Notes: generated from the letters alone by a model not told the origin. A DNA stretch of 64,000 bases from Ch128b sp964527925 (GCA_964527925.1 CAZGQO010000014.1:3598-67597); one strand, 5' to 3'. Positions 9,000 to 18,762 are shown, counted from the stretch's first letter. Translations and numbers: made by a program.

Positions 9000-9072
9000 C
9001 TGCCCCGCCAGGGATCGAACCTGGAGTCTTCTGATCCAGAGTCAGACGTGTTGCCAATTACACCACGGGGCA
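9000..9072 (-). tRNA. tRNA-Gln (CTG)
   Basis: The 73-base minus-strand cloverleaf has acceptor stem TGCCCCG/CGGGGCA, a D-arm GTGTAATTGGCAAC, anticodon arm TCTGA-CTCTGGA-TCAGA with anticodon CTG (reads CAG), and T-arm CCAGGTTCGATCCCTGG. The discriminator is G, as usual for glutamine tRNAs. CCA is not encoded. It is the only RNA gene in the gap between the genes at 8909 and 9190. Confidence 0.95.
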
Positions 9073-9189
9073 AAATTTCAAATAATAAAATTCGCAGTTC
9101 AAATTTATGACTAAGTCAAAAAATCTCAAAAAATTGAAATTATCTTTTGATTTTTAATTCTTTCCATTTATCATTGATAAAAAGAATTC

Positions 9190-10041
9190 ATGAATATGTT
9201 TAAGCCAATGAATTTGTTCTTCATCTTAATCACACTTTTGATAAGTATTCAAGAATTGAATTCTCAAAATCTTTTTGTTGAAAAAACTATTTCTCTCGAT
9301 TTCGAAATACAGGATATTTCAATCAATGAGAACAAAGATTATATTTTAATCATCTCAAAAGAGACTAATGAACTAATTAAAATTGATAACAATGGAAAAA
9401 TTTTGAATCGAATTGGCGGATTTGGATGGAGTGAAAGTCAATTTGATTATCCTTCAAGCATTGTCTCAACAGCCATAGATATTTATGTCGCAGATTTTAA
9501 TAATCATAGAATTCAACGATTTGATAACAAATTAAATTTTATATCTCAACTCCAGAATTCTGATTTGATAAATTTTGAATATCCTGTTTCCATAAGCTTA
9601 TCATCAAAAGGTGAACTTTATATACTCGATTCGAAAAATAAAAAAATATTGAAGGTCAATGGATTCAGTAAATTAGAAAGAACTTTTGGAAATTATGAAA
9701 GCGGCAGAATTATCCTTTTGAACCCAACGAAAATAAAGATTGACCAGAATCAAATAATTTATGTTCTTGATACCGACAAATTGATTTTATTCGACCAGTA
9801 TGGAAATTACTTAAAAATCATTCCTCTTGTAGATGAAGTGATTGACTTTTTCGTTCTGACCGAATCAATATTAATTCTAACCGAAGACAATTTATACTTA
9901 TTAAAAAATCAACAGATTGAAAAACTAAATTTAATTTTTCCAGAGAGAATAGAGAAAAAATTTAAATCAATAAAAGTAAGTGATGGGAAAATTTACTTAG
10001 TTGCAGAAAATAAAATTTTGATTTTACGAGAGGTAAATTAA
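9190..10041 (+). CDS. Secreted NHL-repeat-like beta-propeller protein
   Basis: This 283-residue protein has an N-terminal signal peptide (MNMFKPMNLFFILITLLISI..., cleavage near LNSQ). Repeated blades of about 40-45 residues follow, of the form 'YP.SI......IYVADFNNHRIQRFD', as seen near residues 90-115 (IYVADFNNHRIQRF) and again more weakly at LYILDSKNKKILKV and IYVLDTDKLILF. This is the NHL/6-bladed propeller pattern, usually a protein- or ligand-binding scaffold. The partner is unknown. Its last codons enter the shared terminator with rpmB. Confidence 0.7.
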   Translation: MNMFKPMNLFFILITLLISIQELNSQNLFVEKTISLDFEIQDISINENKDYILIISKETNELIKIDNNGKILNRIGGFGWSESQFDYPSSIVSTAIDIYVADFNNHRIQRFDNKLNFISQLQNSDLINFEYPVSISLSSKGELYILDSKNKKILKVNGFSKLERTFGNYESGRIILLNPTKIKIDQNQIIYVLDTDKLILFDQYGNYLKIIPLVDEVIDFFVLTESILILTEDNLYLLKNQQIEKLNLIFPERIEKKFKSIKVSDGKIYLVAENKILILREVN

Positions 10042-10066
10042 AAGCCGCATTAATTAAGCGGCTTTT
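10040..10066. terminator. Bidirectional terminator between convergent genes
   Basis: A perfect 9-bp inverted repeat (AAAAGCCGC / GCGGCTTTT, 10040-10048 and 10058-10066) with a 9-base loop. It has A-runs before and T-runs after on both strands. It sits across the stop codon of the propeller gene (10039-10041) and the stop codon of rpmB (10054-10056), the latter within the loop. It can serve both convergent genes. Confidence 0.8.
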
Positions 10067-10245
10067 AAAACTTTACCTGATTTAATGCAATTTGTACAAA
10101 CACGGATGGTCTTAACAGATCGACCAACTTTTGCCCTTACTTTTTGTAAATTTGGTAACCATCTTCTTCTTGTGCGATTATGAGCATGAGATACATTGTT
10201 ACCATAAATGGGCTTTTTTCCACATATTTCACATACTCTGGCCAT
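10054..10245 (-). CDS. rpmB: 50S ribosomal protein L28
   Basis: This 63-residue protein begins MARVCEICGKKPIYGNNVSH and contains RTRRRWLPNLQ, the L28 signature, followed by VRVCTNCIKSGKV-type residues. It keeps the CxxC pair at each end (CEIC and CTNC), so it is the zinc-binding form. It is a large ribosomal subunit component. The final KAA codons and stop are part of the terminator hairpin. No rpmG partner gene is visible next to it. Confidence 0.95.
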   Translation of the reverse strand: MARVCEICGKKPIYGNNVSHAHNRTRRRWLPNLQKVRAKVGRSVKTIRVCTNCIKSGKVLKAA

Positions 10246-10367
10246 TTCATTTTCCTTTCATTTGAGACACAAATTTATTAAAGCCTTGATTTTTATCCAA
10301 ATTGTTCACCTAAAATTTTCACCTCGTCTTTTATTCTAATAAACTAATGATCAATTGACTGAATAGT

Positions 10368-11843
10368 TCATTTAAAGTTGGAATCAAACTTTCTGATGTC
10401 AAAAACCTCTCCATTGATAATTACATAAACAATTTTCCCTTCCGAATTTCTCAAAATAAAATTCGCACTATGGCCAATTAGTTTTTTTGACTCTCTCAAT
10501 GGGTATCTGGTTGTGCTGATCATTTTATCAAGAATAGACTCTTTTTGAATTCCGTTAAAATCTCCCTGATAAATAATCGTTGTAATCCCATTTTGTAATA
10601 AAAGTTCATGATTAAATTTTTGTAATTCTTCAAAATTGGCTAGAACTTTCTCATACACTCTTCCGAATTCAAGTCTTAATCCTTCAGCATTAAGTGTATC
10701 AAAACCAAAGTAAGTACTTAAATCTCCAATATCTGAAACATTGTAAATTCTAACATATCGATTTCTTAGTGAATCAAACTTTTCAGTATAAGAAATTCCA
10801 ATATCAACCAGATATTCAATTGAATCTTTGATCACAATTACATTTTTAATCAATAGATCAAAAAACAATCTTTCGTTTTCAGGAATATCAAAAAATTTCT
10901 CCGCTTGATATCGATTATAATTTTCCGTTGCGATTGAGTAAACAGATTTAACGAATGCAATAAAATTCATTTTTCTAACTTCTTGTTTTTCGAAATCGTT
11001 GAAGTATCCACCGGACTCGATCAAAATTGTGCTTGATCCCCATTTCTGAAAATTATCACCAAAAGCTCGTGGTTCAAATTCATCATCATATCTTGCAACC
11101 ACACCAGGATAAAATTTCTCAATGGTTTCTTTAATTTCAACACATAATTGTAATGCTCTCTTTCTTATTTCATTTATATTTTTTTCATAATCAAAAGCTG
11201 GAGCAAGGAGTGCAATTGCAGCCGGTCTGCCAGTTTTTCCAACTGAGTTGTTGCTATATTGATCATGCAAATTAAAAGCGAAATGTGGCTGCAGAGAATC
11301 TCTAATTGATTTCAAAATCTTTCCTTCAGGCGTTTGTAATCGTAAAGCATCTCGATTAATATCAATCTCCTGATAATTTCTTCTCTCAAATGCATGCGTT
11401 CCATCAGGATTAAGAACTGGAATTATGTATAAAGTGATTTTATCAAAGATGTATTGAGAGTAATCTTTTTCGTTAATCAAAAAATTTATAAAATCTAACA
11501 ATGACAGTGAAGCTGTTGATTCATCACCGTGCATTTGAGACCAAAGAAGAATTTTCACTTCGCCCTTGCCAAATTTGACTAATTTAATTGGCCGCTTTTT
11601 GAATGATTCACCTATTATTTTTGATTCAAATTGATTGTCACTTCGTTTAATAAGTGAATCTAAAATCTTGTGATAAAATTCAACTTCAAATCTTCGTGTC
11701 TTAATCTGAGCAATATAATATCTATCATATTGATTGATGTATTGAAAAAGAAGTTGATCAATATTGAAAACTTGAGAATGTAGATTTTTACTTATCATAA
11801 AAAAGATGGTGATAATTATTGGTAATTTATTCATTTGAATCAT
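10368..11843 (-). CDS. Secreted M14 family zinc carboxypeptidase
   Basis: This 491-residue protein has a signal peptide ending near LHSQ; ATG codons at 11843 and 11834 are both possible starts. The M14 zinc motif HGDE is at roughly residue 109, with the second histidine in FNLHDQ, an arginine in INRDALR and the likely catalytic glutamate in TILIESGGYF. About 170 further residues follow the catalytic domain and match nothing I can name; they probably form a beta-sandwich accessory domain. It should trim C-terminal residues of peptides or peptidoglycan stems in the periplasm or outside. It stands alone. Confidence 0.85.
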   Translation of the reverse strand: MIQMNKLPIIITIFFMISKNLHSQVFNIDQLLFQYINQYDRYYIAQIKTRRFEVEFYHKILDSLIKRSDNQFESKIIGESFKKRPIKLVKFGKGEVKILLWSQMHGDESTASLSLLDFINFLINEKDYSQYIFDKITLYIIPVLNPDGTHAFERRNYQEIDINRDALRLQTPEGKILKSIRDSLQPHFAFNLHDQYSNNSVGKTGRPAAIALLAPAFDYEKNINEIRKRALQLCVEIKETIEKFYPGVVARYDDEFEPRAFGDNFQKWGSSTILIESGGYFNDFEKQEVRKMNFIAFVKSVYSIATENYNRYQAEKFFDIPENERLFFDLLIKNVIVIKDSIEYLVDIGISYTEKFDSLRNRYVRIYNVSDIGDLSTYFGFDTLNAEGLRLEFGRVYEKVLANFEELQKFNHELLLQNGITTIIYQGDFNGIQKESILDKMISTTRYPLRESKKLIGHSANFILRNSEGKIVYVIINGEVFDIRKFDSNFK

Positions 11844-11883
11844 TTGATTAATTTTGATACAAAATTAATAAGAAAGGAACGAT

Positions 11884-12423
11884 ATGGCTACTGAAAAACT
11901 TAAAATTGGAGATAAAGTTCCAGATTTTAATTTAATCGGAATAGATGAAAAGTATTACTCACTTGATTCATTCAAGGATAAAAAATTACTCTGCATAATT
12001 TTTAGCTGTAACCACTGCCCATATGTTAAAGCTTATGAAGATAGAATTATTGCAATTCAGAAAGAGTTTGAAAAAGATTTACAGATTGTAGCGATTAATT
12101 CAAACGATGAAATAAACTATCCCGAAGATTCATTTGAGAACATGAAGATCAGATCAAAAGAAAAAGGGTACAACTTTTCATATTTAAGAGATGCTGATCA
12201 AAAAGTTGCCGAAGCGTACGGTGCAACTCACACTCCAGAAATTTTTCTTTTTGATTCAGAAAGAAAATTACAATATCACGGCAGAATTGATGATAACTGG
12301 AATTATCCAAATCAGGTAAAAGAACCGTACTTGAAAAACGCAATCCTTCAACTTTTAAACGGAGAAGAAGTTAAGATAAAAGAAACATATTCAATTGGAT
12401 GCACAATCAAGTGGAAATATTGA
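11884..12423 (+). CDS. Thioredoxin-fold redoxin family protein
   Basis: This 179-residue protein has an AhpC/TSA-type start (LKIGDKVPDFNLIGIDEKYY) and a thioredoxin-like active site SCNHCPYVKAY with a CxxC motif near residue 41. A cis-proline region (GATHTPEIFLFD) and a final cysteine (IGCTIKWK) follow. This matches the single-domain redoxin/peroxiredoxin-like group, cytoplasmic because no signal peptide is present. The ATG at 11884 follows GAAAGGAACGAT, which supplies a fair ribosome-binding site. The natural substrate is unknown. Confidence 0.82.
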   Translation: MATEKLKIGDKVPDFNLIGIDEKYYSLDSFKDKKLLCIIFSCNHCPYVKAYEDRIIAIQKEFEKDLQIVAINSNDEINYPEDSFENMKIRSKEKGYNFSYLRDADQKVAEAYGATHTPEIFLFDSERKLQYHGRIDDNWNYPNQVKEPYLKNAILQLLNGEEVKIKETYSIGCTIKWKY

Positions 12424-12469
12424 TTATTGATTGAGAGATTAAAACTGAAAAACTATAAGAAAATTTCTA

Positions 12470-13084
12470 TCAGGGAGTGAATCCAAAGTTTAGAGTTATA
12501 AAAATTCCACCAAGATCTTTTCTCTTAAAACCTTCGAGATTTTCAATGCCTTCTCCGAAGAAATGAACAAATTGATATTTAACAGAAATTCCAATTGGAT
12601 TTTTTCTATCGTAACCAAAATAAGAACCAAGACCTATTGAACCTCCCAGAGTATATCTCGCCTGAGCATATTTGAAACTCGTGAAAAACTCATACTTGTA
12701 CGGAGTTGTGATTGTCATCGCAGGACCAATAGAAGCCTGAATAAATGGTCTAAAATTATCAAGTATATCATCTTTGAAAAGTCGATATCGCAAACCAAGA
12801 TTTAATGGCAAAATAAAAACACGATTCTTTTTTCCAACGACATAAACATTTCCCCAATAATCATAATATTCGAACTCTTGTGCATCTTTTGACTCGGAAA
12901 ACATTAAATCTCCAAAAAATGAAATTGTAGGACTAATTTCTTTATTGTAAGTTAAACCAATCCCCAATCCACCTTCTGAAAAATGAAGATCAAAAAACAT
13001 ATTTGTGTAAAGCTTTTCCTGTGCAAAGGAAAAAATATTTAGAGAAAACAACATCAAGCCTATTAACAAAAAAATTTTTTTCAT
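12470..13084 (-). CDS. Outer-membrane beta-barrel protein
   Basis: This 204-residue protein has a signal peptide (MKKIFLLIGLMLFSLNIFSFAQ). The rest is alternating hydrophobic/polar beta strands rich in Gly, Tyr and Phe (for example GIGLTYNKEI, NLGLRYRLF, GGSIGLGSYFGY), ending in an aromatic-containing strand LGGIFITLNFGFTP. This is the look of small OmpW/OmpX-like barrels. No specific function can be assigned. It is convergent with the redoxin gene, 46 bases apart, and no clear hairpin lies between them. Confidence 0.7.
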   Translation of the reverse strand: MKKIFLLIGLMLFSLNIFSFAQEKLYTNMFFDLHFSEGGLGIGLTYNKEISPTISFFGDLMFSESKDAQEFEYYDYWGNVYVVGKKNRVFILPLNLGLRYRLFKDDILDNFRPFIQASIGPAMTITTPYKYEFFTSFKYAQARYTLGGSIGLGSYFGYDRKNPIGISVKYQFVHFFGEGIENLEGFKRKDLGGIFITLNFGFTP

Positions 13085-13168
13085 CTTCCAACTCCTGAAA
13101 ATGACAATTTACAACCTAACTTATAAACAAAATTTACCTAAATCAAATTCCACAAGAATTTCAAAACT

Positions 13169-14350
13169 TTACCTGGTGACTTTTAAAAGCATAAATTTCA
13201 GATATCTTGTTTCAGGCATTCTTGGGTGAATTGGGTGATCAATCGATGCACTTCCATATTTTAATATACTGTATTCACGACCAGATTTAAGAGCAGCCGT
13301 TAAAACAATCTCTTGAAAATCGCTTTCACTCATATGATGAGAACACGATGATGTTAGAATATATCCACCTTCCTTAATCATATTAAACGCATGATTGTTT
13401 ATTACATAGTATCCTTTTTTAGCTTGAGGCACATTTTTCTTTGTTTTTGTAAAAGATGGCGGGTCAAGATTAATTACATCATATTTTCGATTTTCTTTCT
13501 TAAACTCTTTCAACAAATCAAATGCATCTTCTTTGATGATTTCAACCTTGTTGATGTCAAAACCATTTAATTCAATATTTTCTCTGAATCTATTAAGTGA
13601 TTCCTCGGAAATTTCTATTGCAGTGACTTTTCGAGCACCGCCAAGCAAAGCTGATAAAGAGAATCCTCCTTCATTACAAAACACATCAAGAACTTCTGCA
13701 TCTTTAGAAATATCAATTAAATAGTGGCGGTTTTCAGTCTGGTCGAGATAAATTCCAGTTTTTTGTCCTTCGAGTAAATTTACTTTCATTTTGATCCGAC
13801 CATCAAAAATAATCTCTTCAACATTCTCGCCGTAAAGAATTTTTGTGAATCTGGGAAGTCCCTCCAGCTCTCTTGCAGTTGTATCATTTCTCAGAATAAT
13901 ATTTTTTGCGTTGTATTCTTTAATAAGAATGTTTGTGATGATGTCCAGATAATTTTCCAGACCTGCGGAATTAAGTTGAATGGAATAACTATTGTTATAT
14001 CTATCAATCACAAGCCCTGGAAGGAAATCGCTTTCGCTGTGAACCATTCTATAAGCAGTTCTATTTTTACAAAAAGTTTCTCGAATTTCTCTTGCTCGTT
14101 TTAATCTTCGTGCAAAAAATTCTCTGTCGATTGGCTCTTTATTTCGAGTTAAAATTCTTACTGCAACAAGTGTATGTGGATTGAAAAAACCTGTACCTAT
14201 GTAATTTCCTTTTGAAGTAAAAACATCAACAAGACAACCGACAGGAATTATCTTATCAAATTTTTCAATCTCGTTGCTGAATACCCAGAGGTGACCTGCT
14301 TTTACGCGTCTTTCATTCCCCTTTTTAATTGTAATTACTGGATATTCCAT
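13169..14350 (-). CDS. rlmI: Class I SAM-dependent rRNA methyltransferase (RlmI-like)
   Basis: This 393-residue protein has an N-terminal PUA domain (VKAGHLWVFSNEI, residues ~1-75), a middle EEHEE-type segment, and a Rossmann methyltransferase domain. The SAM motif is DVFCNEGGFSLSAL (~residue 216) and the catalytic motif is NLDPPSFTKTKK (~residue 295). This is the RlmI/RlmK-like family, which makes 5-methylcytosine in 23S rRNA. Orthology to E. coli RlmI is likely but not proven. The C-terminus (SCSHHMSESDF, HPRMPETRYLK) is complete. Confidence 0.85.
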   Translation of the reverse strand: MEYPVITIKKGNERRVKAGHLWVFSNEIEKFDKIIPVGCLVDVFTSKGNYIGTGFFNPHTLVAVRILTRNKEPIDREFFARRLKRAREIRETFCKNRTAYRMVHSESDFLPGLVIDRYNNSYSIQLNSAGLENYLDIITNILIKEYNAKNIILRNDTTARELEGLPRFTKILYGENVEEIIFDGRIKMKVNLLEGQKTGIYLDQTENRHYLIDISKDAEVLDVFCNEGGFSLSALLGGARKVTAIEISEESLNRFRENIELNGFDINKVEIIKEDAFDLLKEFKKENRKYDVINLDPPSFTKTKKNVPQAKKGYYVINNHAFNMIKEGGYILTSSCSHHMSESDFQEIVLTAALKSGREYSILKYGSASIDHPIHPRMPETRYLKFMLLKVTR

Positions 14351-14557
14351 AATTCCTGATCTCCTTTTTTATTAATGCAAAGTTTTATAGTTTTAACAGA
14401 ACGAAATCTCTCTACGTTCTATTTAAACTGGAATAATCGGTATCGAACAGGTAAGATACCTGGGATACAGGAAAATTTTATCCAGTTATCACAAAATTAA
14501 TTAAAGAATCTTTATCTATGAAGTTTTAACTTGTAAAAATATTATTTGGAAATTTCT

Positions 14558-15070
14558 ATGCCCACAAATCTTGAAATCAAAGTCCCTGTTCAAAACTTGA
14601 AAAAACTTATAAATATTGTTGAATCCCACAATGGGAAAAAAATCTATTCTTCCCGTCAGGTTGATGTTTACTATAAAATCCCAGATGGAAGATTGAAAAT
14701 CCGAAATTCGTCAGGTGAGAAATCAATTATCTACTATAAAAGAAATGAGGATGGAAAAGAAAGGTGGTCAAATTTTGAAGTGATAAAAGTGAATAATCCT
14801 GAAGAATGGATAAAATTTTTCGATAAGTTTCTTGAACGTTTAATTGTGGTGGATAAACATCGAACTCTATATCATCTTGAAAACACTCGAATTCACTTCG
14901 ATAAAGTAAAAAATCTTGGCAATTTTGTCGAACTTGAAACAAAAGTCGTTACATCCAAAAAAGATGCACGAAAAGAATTTGAAAAGATTCTAAATCTGCT
15001 GGGTCTAAAAACTGATAATCAAATATTAAACTCATATTCAAATTTAATTTTGAGAACTATAGCAAAGTAG
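14558..15070 (+). CDS. CYTH domain protein
   Basis: From the ATG at 14558 this is 170 residues; an upstream in-frame TTG at 14546 adds only four residues. The start MPTNLEIKVPV holds the ExK signature of the CYTH (adenylate cyclase class IV/thiamine-triphosphatase) fold. Further charged strands follow: DVYYKIPDGRLKIRN, and FVELETKV near residue 128. Family members form a closed barrel that binds triphosphates or polyphosphate with divalent metal. The substrate here is unknown. The AddB-like gene starts 11 bases downstream, so they are probably co-transcribed. Confidence 0.75.
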   Translation: MPTNLEIKVPVQNLKKLINIVESHNGKKIYSSRQVDVYYKIPDGRLKIRNSSGEKSIIYYKRNEDGKERWSNFEVIKVNNPEEWIKFFDKFLERLIVVDKHRTLYHLENTRIHFDKVKNLGNFVELETKVVTSKKDARKEFEKILNLLGLKTDNQILNSYSNLILRTIAK

Positions 15071-15081
15071 AAGTGAATTAA

Positions 15082-18000
15082 ATGTATATCTATTCAAAAA
15101 CCAGAAAAAAACTTTTTAACCCATTTGAAATTATTCACAAAAAAATTAGAGAAAGAAAATTTTCAACATTTATTTATGTTGTTCCCACACGCAGAAAAGT
15201 TAGATATTTGATACGAGAATTAATCAAATATTCTCCAGATAAAGTTGTTCCCCACATAAATGTTTTTACTATTGGAGATTTAGCTGAAGAAATTTTTAAA
15301 AGTAAATTTACAGGATGGAATAAAATCACTTCTTCCCTTCAATTTTTTATGATGAAAAAACTGCTGAATGAATTACAGCTTGACTACTTTCAAGCGAGAG
15401 GCAAGTATATTTCCAATGGTTTGGTTGAATTATTAATTGCTGTCATTACTCGATTAAAAGAACTGGGAATTTCTGAGAAAAACTTTGCCAGTCAGATCAA
15501 TCAATTTGATGGATACAACAGATTAAAACTGAACGATATCAGTAAAATCTATTCACATTATCAGCAACTTCTTGAACAATTAAATCTTTATGAGACTGGG
15601 GACATTTACCTTGAAATAAATTCTTATTCAAATGATGACTTTAAAAAAATATTTCGTTCAGCTTTTTCAGAAATAGATTACTTGCTGATTACTGGATTCA
15701 ATGAATTTACAATTCCTGAATTAGAATTGATTGAGTTATTATCACAGGTTAACAACCTTGAACTTAATCTAACTCTCGATTTCAACTATCACAATCCAGA
15801 AGTTTTTGAAAATCTTTTCGAAACGCACAATCGCCTGTTAAAAATCGGATTTAATTCCATCATAACAGATGAGTTTGAGAAAAACACTCAATTCCATAAA
15901 ACAATCAAAGAGAATCTTTTTCATAAAAAACCGTCTGCAAAAATCTCGTCAAAAAATATTTATAAGTTCGTTGGATTGAATATAAGAGATGAAGTCGAAA
16001 TAATTGCTAAAATTATCAAATGGAAGATAACTCAAAATCCAGAATTAAACTTAAATCAGATTTGTATAGCAATTAAAGGCATTCAAAATTATTCTAACTT
16101 GACTCGGGAGATATTTCATAAGTATGGAATTCCTGTTAATGTGACTGATAGATTTTATCTAAAAAATTCTTTGCCAGTAATCTCAATCATAAGATTGCTC
16201 GATTTAATAAGAAAAGATTACTTCTACGAAGATTTATTTTTTGTTTTAAGATCTTCCTACCTTGATTTTTCTGATATTGATGTTGAGAATCTCAGAGATA
16301 CGCTAGAATTAATAAAAATAACCAGAGGAAAAGATAGAATTAACAAAGCTATTGAGAACAGAATTAATTATTTGAACACCTTACCTCCAGACGAATATCT
16401 GCAAAAAGAGAACGAACTTGAAAAATTGAATAAAGCCAAGGATGATTTCTCAAAATTTTTCAAACTCCTCGAACCTTTTGAAAAAAAACAAACTCCATCT
16501 CAATTCATTTTCAATTTGAGAAAATTAATTCAGCAATTACATGTTTATGAAAAGATTTTTGAAACCAAACTTGATCTCAACAATGAATTAAATATTGTTT
16601 CTTATTCAAAGGATGTAAGGTCACTTAATCTCTTCGATGCAATACTTGATGAGCTAAATTATACATTTGAAAAACTTGGGCAGCAAAATCAGCAATTTTC
16701 ATTTAATCAATTTTTTGATTTCATAACAACAGCAGTGTTTGGTTCAAGATTTAATATAAAAGAAAGGTGGGGTTATGGAGTTCTGGTAACTTCTCCAGAT
16801 GAGATTCGAGGACTTTCGTTTAAGATTTTGTTTCTTCCTGGTATGGAAAATGGGATTTTCCCTGCACCTTACACTCCATTAATTTTTCTCGAAGAAAAAT
16901 ATATCCGAAATGAAAGACAAAAATTGCTTGAAGACCGATATCTATTCTATCAAACCTTAAACGCTTTTGAAGATGAACTATTTTTATCGTATCCCAAACA
17001 GGATGAAAAGCGAGAAAAAATTCCATCTGATTTTCTTAGTGAGCTTGCTGAGGTTTGCGATGTTCAAGAATTCGATAGGACTGAAATTGATCAAATCATT
17101 TTTTCTCAATCAGAACTCTTTGAAAAATATTCAAATACTGATCTATTGAAATTCGAATTCGGATCGAATGAAATCAAAGATCGAATCAGAAAAGTGAATG
17201 AAACGGTACGGAACATTTCTTATCGAATAGAGAACAACATAAATGGTGAAGGCAAAGAATTTTGTGGAATAATTACAGACGAAAATCTATTAAAGAATCT
17301 TTACTCTGATCTTAATGGAAAAACTTTCTCTATAACTGAACTGGAAACCTATGCAAAATGTCCTTTTAAATTCTTTTTGAATTATATACTTAAAATCAAA
17401 ACAGAAGAAGATATTGAAGAAGATATTCAGAAACGAGAGTTTGGTTTAATCCTTCATCAAATTCTATACAGATTTTTTAATAAACTTAAATCAGAAAACA
17501 GAGATTTTTATGAAGAACTTAAGACTAACTTTGATGGACTGTCAGATGAAATTCTGGAAATGGCCAGAGAAATTCTTGCTGGTTATCAGAGATTTAATCC
17601 ATTTTTCTTCTTAACAGAAGAAATCTTTCTTGGATCACAATTCAGAAAATCAATTCTGCAACAATTTTTAGAATCCGAAAAAGAACGAAATGAAAAAAGT
17701 GAAATTAAATTCACACCTTTTGAGTTTGAAAAATCAATACGGCACAACTTTTCTGTGAACGAGGAAGAGTTTATTCTGAGTGGAAAGATTGATAGAATTG
17801 ATGTGGATGAAGAATCAAATTCTTTTAAGGTAATCGATTACAAAACTGGAGGAATTCCAGAGAAAAAAGATCACGAGGATTTATTAGCCTTTCAATTGCC
17901 TTTATACTTATTGCTTGTAGAAAAATATTTTCAATCCATCAATCCTGATATAAAAATTTATGATGCGGAATTCTTGAAATTATCTTCAGGCAAAAGCAAA

Positions 18001-18222
18001 GATATTGAAATCAAATCTCTATTAAAAAATTATTTAAGTAACTCTTCGGATTTACATGAAGAATTACAGAAAGTTTTACATCATATTTCTGAACTAATCC
18101 AAAAAATAAAGATGGGAAGATTCAATTTAACTACAATTGAGAAATTTGAAGCAAGAGTTTGCAGATTTTGTGACTATCAAAGTATCTGTCGGATTGATGT
18201 AATCAAGAAAAACGCTGTTTGA
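15082..18222 (+). CDS. AddB-like/PD-(D/E)XK nuclease with Fe-S cluster motif
   Basis: This 1046-residue protein resembles AddB of the AddAB recombination nuclease. The N-terminal half is helicase-like, but the expected Walker A position reads VVPTRRKVRYL with no GxxGxGKT, so ATP binding is probably lost. The C-terminal nuclease domain begins at ITELETYAKCPFKFF (~residue 750) and carries the PD-(D/E)XK residues in KIDRID and FKVIDYKTGG (~residue 918). Four cysteines (AKCPF plus CRFCDYQSIC near the end) are the usual iron-sulfur staple of this nuclease. It should process double-strand breaks with an AddA partner, which is not in this window. Confidence 0.82.
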   Translation: MYIYSKTRKKLFNPFEIIHKKIRERKFSTFIYVVPTRRKVRYLIRELIKYSPDKVVPHINVFTIGDLAEEIFKSKFTGWNKITSSLQFFMMKKLLNELQLDYFQARGKYISNGLVELLIAVITRLKELGISEKNFASQINQFDGYNRLKLNDISKIYSHYQQLLEQLNLYETGDIYLEINSYSNDDFKKIFRSAFSEIDYLLITGFNEFTIPELELIELLSQVNNLELNLTLDFNYHNPEVFENLFETHNRLLKIGFNSIITDEFEKNTQFHKTIKENLFHKKPSAKISSKNIYKFVGLNIRDEVEIIAKIIKWKITQNPELNLNQICIAIKGIQNYSNLTREIFHKYGIPVNVTDRFYLKNSLPVISIIRLLDLIRKDYFYEDLFFVLRSSYLDFSDIDVENLRDTLELIKITRGKDRINKAIENRINYLNTLPPDEYLQKENELEKLNKAKDDFSKFFKLLEPFEKKQTPSQFIFNLRKLIQQLHVYEKIFETKLDLNNELNIVSYSKDVRSLNLFDAILDELNYTFEKLGQQNQQFSFNQFFDFITTAVFGSRFNIKERWGYGVLVTSPDEIRGLSFKILFLPGMENGIFPAPYTPLIFLEEKYIRNERQKLLEDRYLFYQTLNAFEDELFLSYPKQDEKREKIPSDFLSELAEVCDVQEFDRTEIDQIIFSQSELFEKYSNTDLLKFEFGSNEIKDRIRKVNETVRNISYRIENNINGEGKEFCGIITDENLLKNLYSDLNGKTFSITELETYAKCPFKFFLNYILKIKTEEDIEEDIQKREFGLILHQILYRFFNKLKSENRDFYEELKTNFDGLSDEILEMAREILAGYQRFNPFFFLTEEIFLGSQFRKSILQQFLESEKERNEKSEIKFTPFEFEKSIRHNFSVNEEEFILSGKIDRIDVDEESNSFKVIDYKTGGIPEKKDHEDLLAFQLPLYLLLVEKYFQSINPDIKIYDAEFLKLSSGKSKDIEIKSLLKNYLSNSSDLHEELQKVLHHISELIQKIKMGRFNLTTIEKFEARVCRFCDYQSICRIDVIKKNAV

Positions 18223-18231
18223 ATTTGAAAA

Positions 18232-18693
18232 TTATTTTTTCACAATCGTAAGCATTGCCTTTTTATCCTGCTGTGAGAGAATTACGGTTAAATGTTTTAA
18301 GCCTTTCCAGTTAATCATTACAAGATTACCTATATTTGATTTAGAATAATTATCCGAGAATTTTTTTTCTAACACTGGCAATAACATATTAAATAAAGTC
18401 TCAGCATCTTTCTCATTTTCTTTTCCGTTCATTATTACTTTACCTTTTTGATTTCCATTGTTATCGAAGAGATAACCAACTTTTATTGAAATTGGATCCA
18501 TGTAATCAAAATAAACGAGAGATTTAAATTTCGTAATTGTGATCTCATCAAGATTCTTATCCTTAAACCTCACCTTGACTGATTTGTAATCATTGTCCAT
18601 TTTTTCATCAAGAAATTTTTCAACTGAAAATTGTGCATTTATTACGCCATCAAAAACGAGTAGTGAGACCAAAGTTAAAAATATTTTCATCAT
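18232..18693 (-). CDS. Small secreted protein, function unknown
   Basis: This 153-residue protein has a signal peptide ending near INAQ. The mature ~130 residues are charged alpha/beta, containing VKVRFKDKNLDEITI and MINWKGLKHLTVILS. I do not recognise the family firmly. The start could be either of the first two methionines. It is convergent with the AddB-like gene (9 bases between the stop codons) and lies 69 bases downstream of cstA, so it may be the last gene of the long minus-strand block. Confidence 0.5.
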   Translation of the reverse strand: MMKIFLTLVSLLVFDGVINAQFSVEKFLDEKMDNDYKSVKVRFKDKNLDEITITKFKSLVYFDYMDPISIKVGYLFDNNGNQKGKVIMNGKENEKDAETLFNMLLPVLEKKFSDNYSKSNIGNLVMINWKGLKHLTVILSQQDKKAMLTIVKK

Positions 18694-18762
18694 ATTATTT
18701 ACCTTTTTTCTGATTTAATTTTTTTGTGATTTATTTGTTCCAGATTATTTAAAAAATTAACA

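Noticed and set aside
14351..14557. Short inverted repeats in the RlmI/CYTH gap
   Set aside because: Arms of only five bases with no conservation evidence; probably chance within a divergent promoter region.
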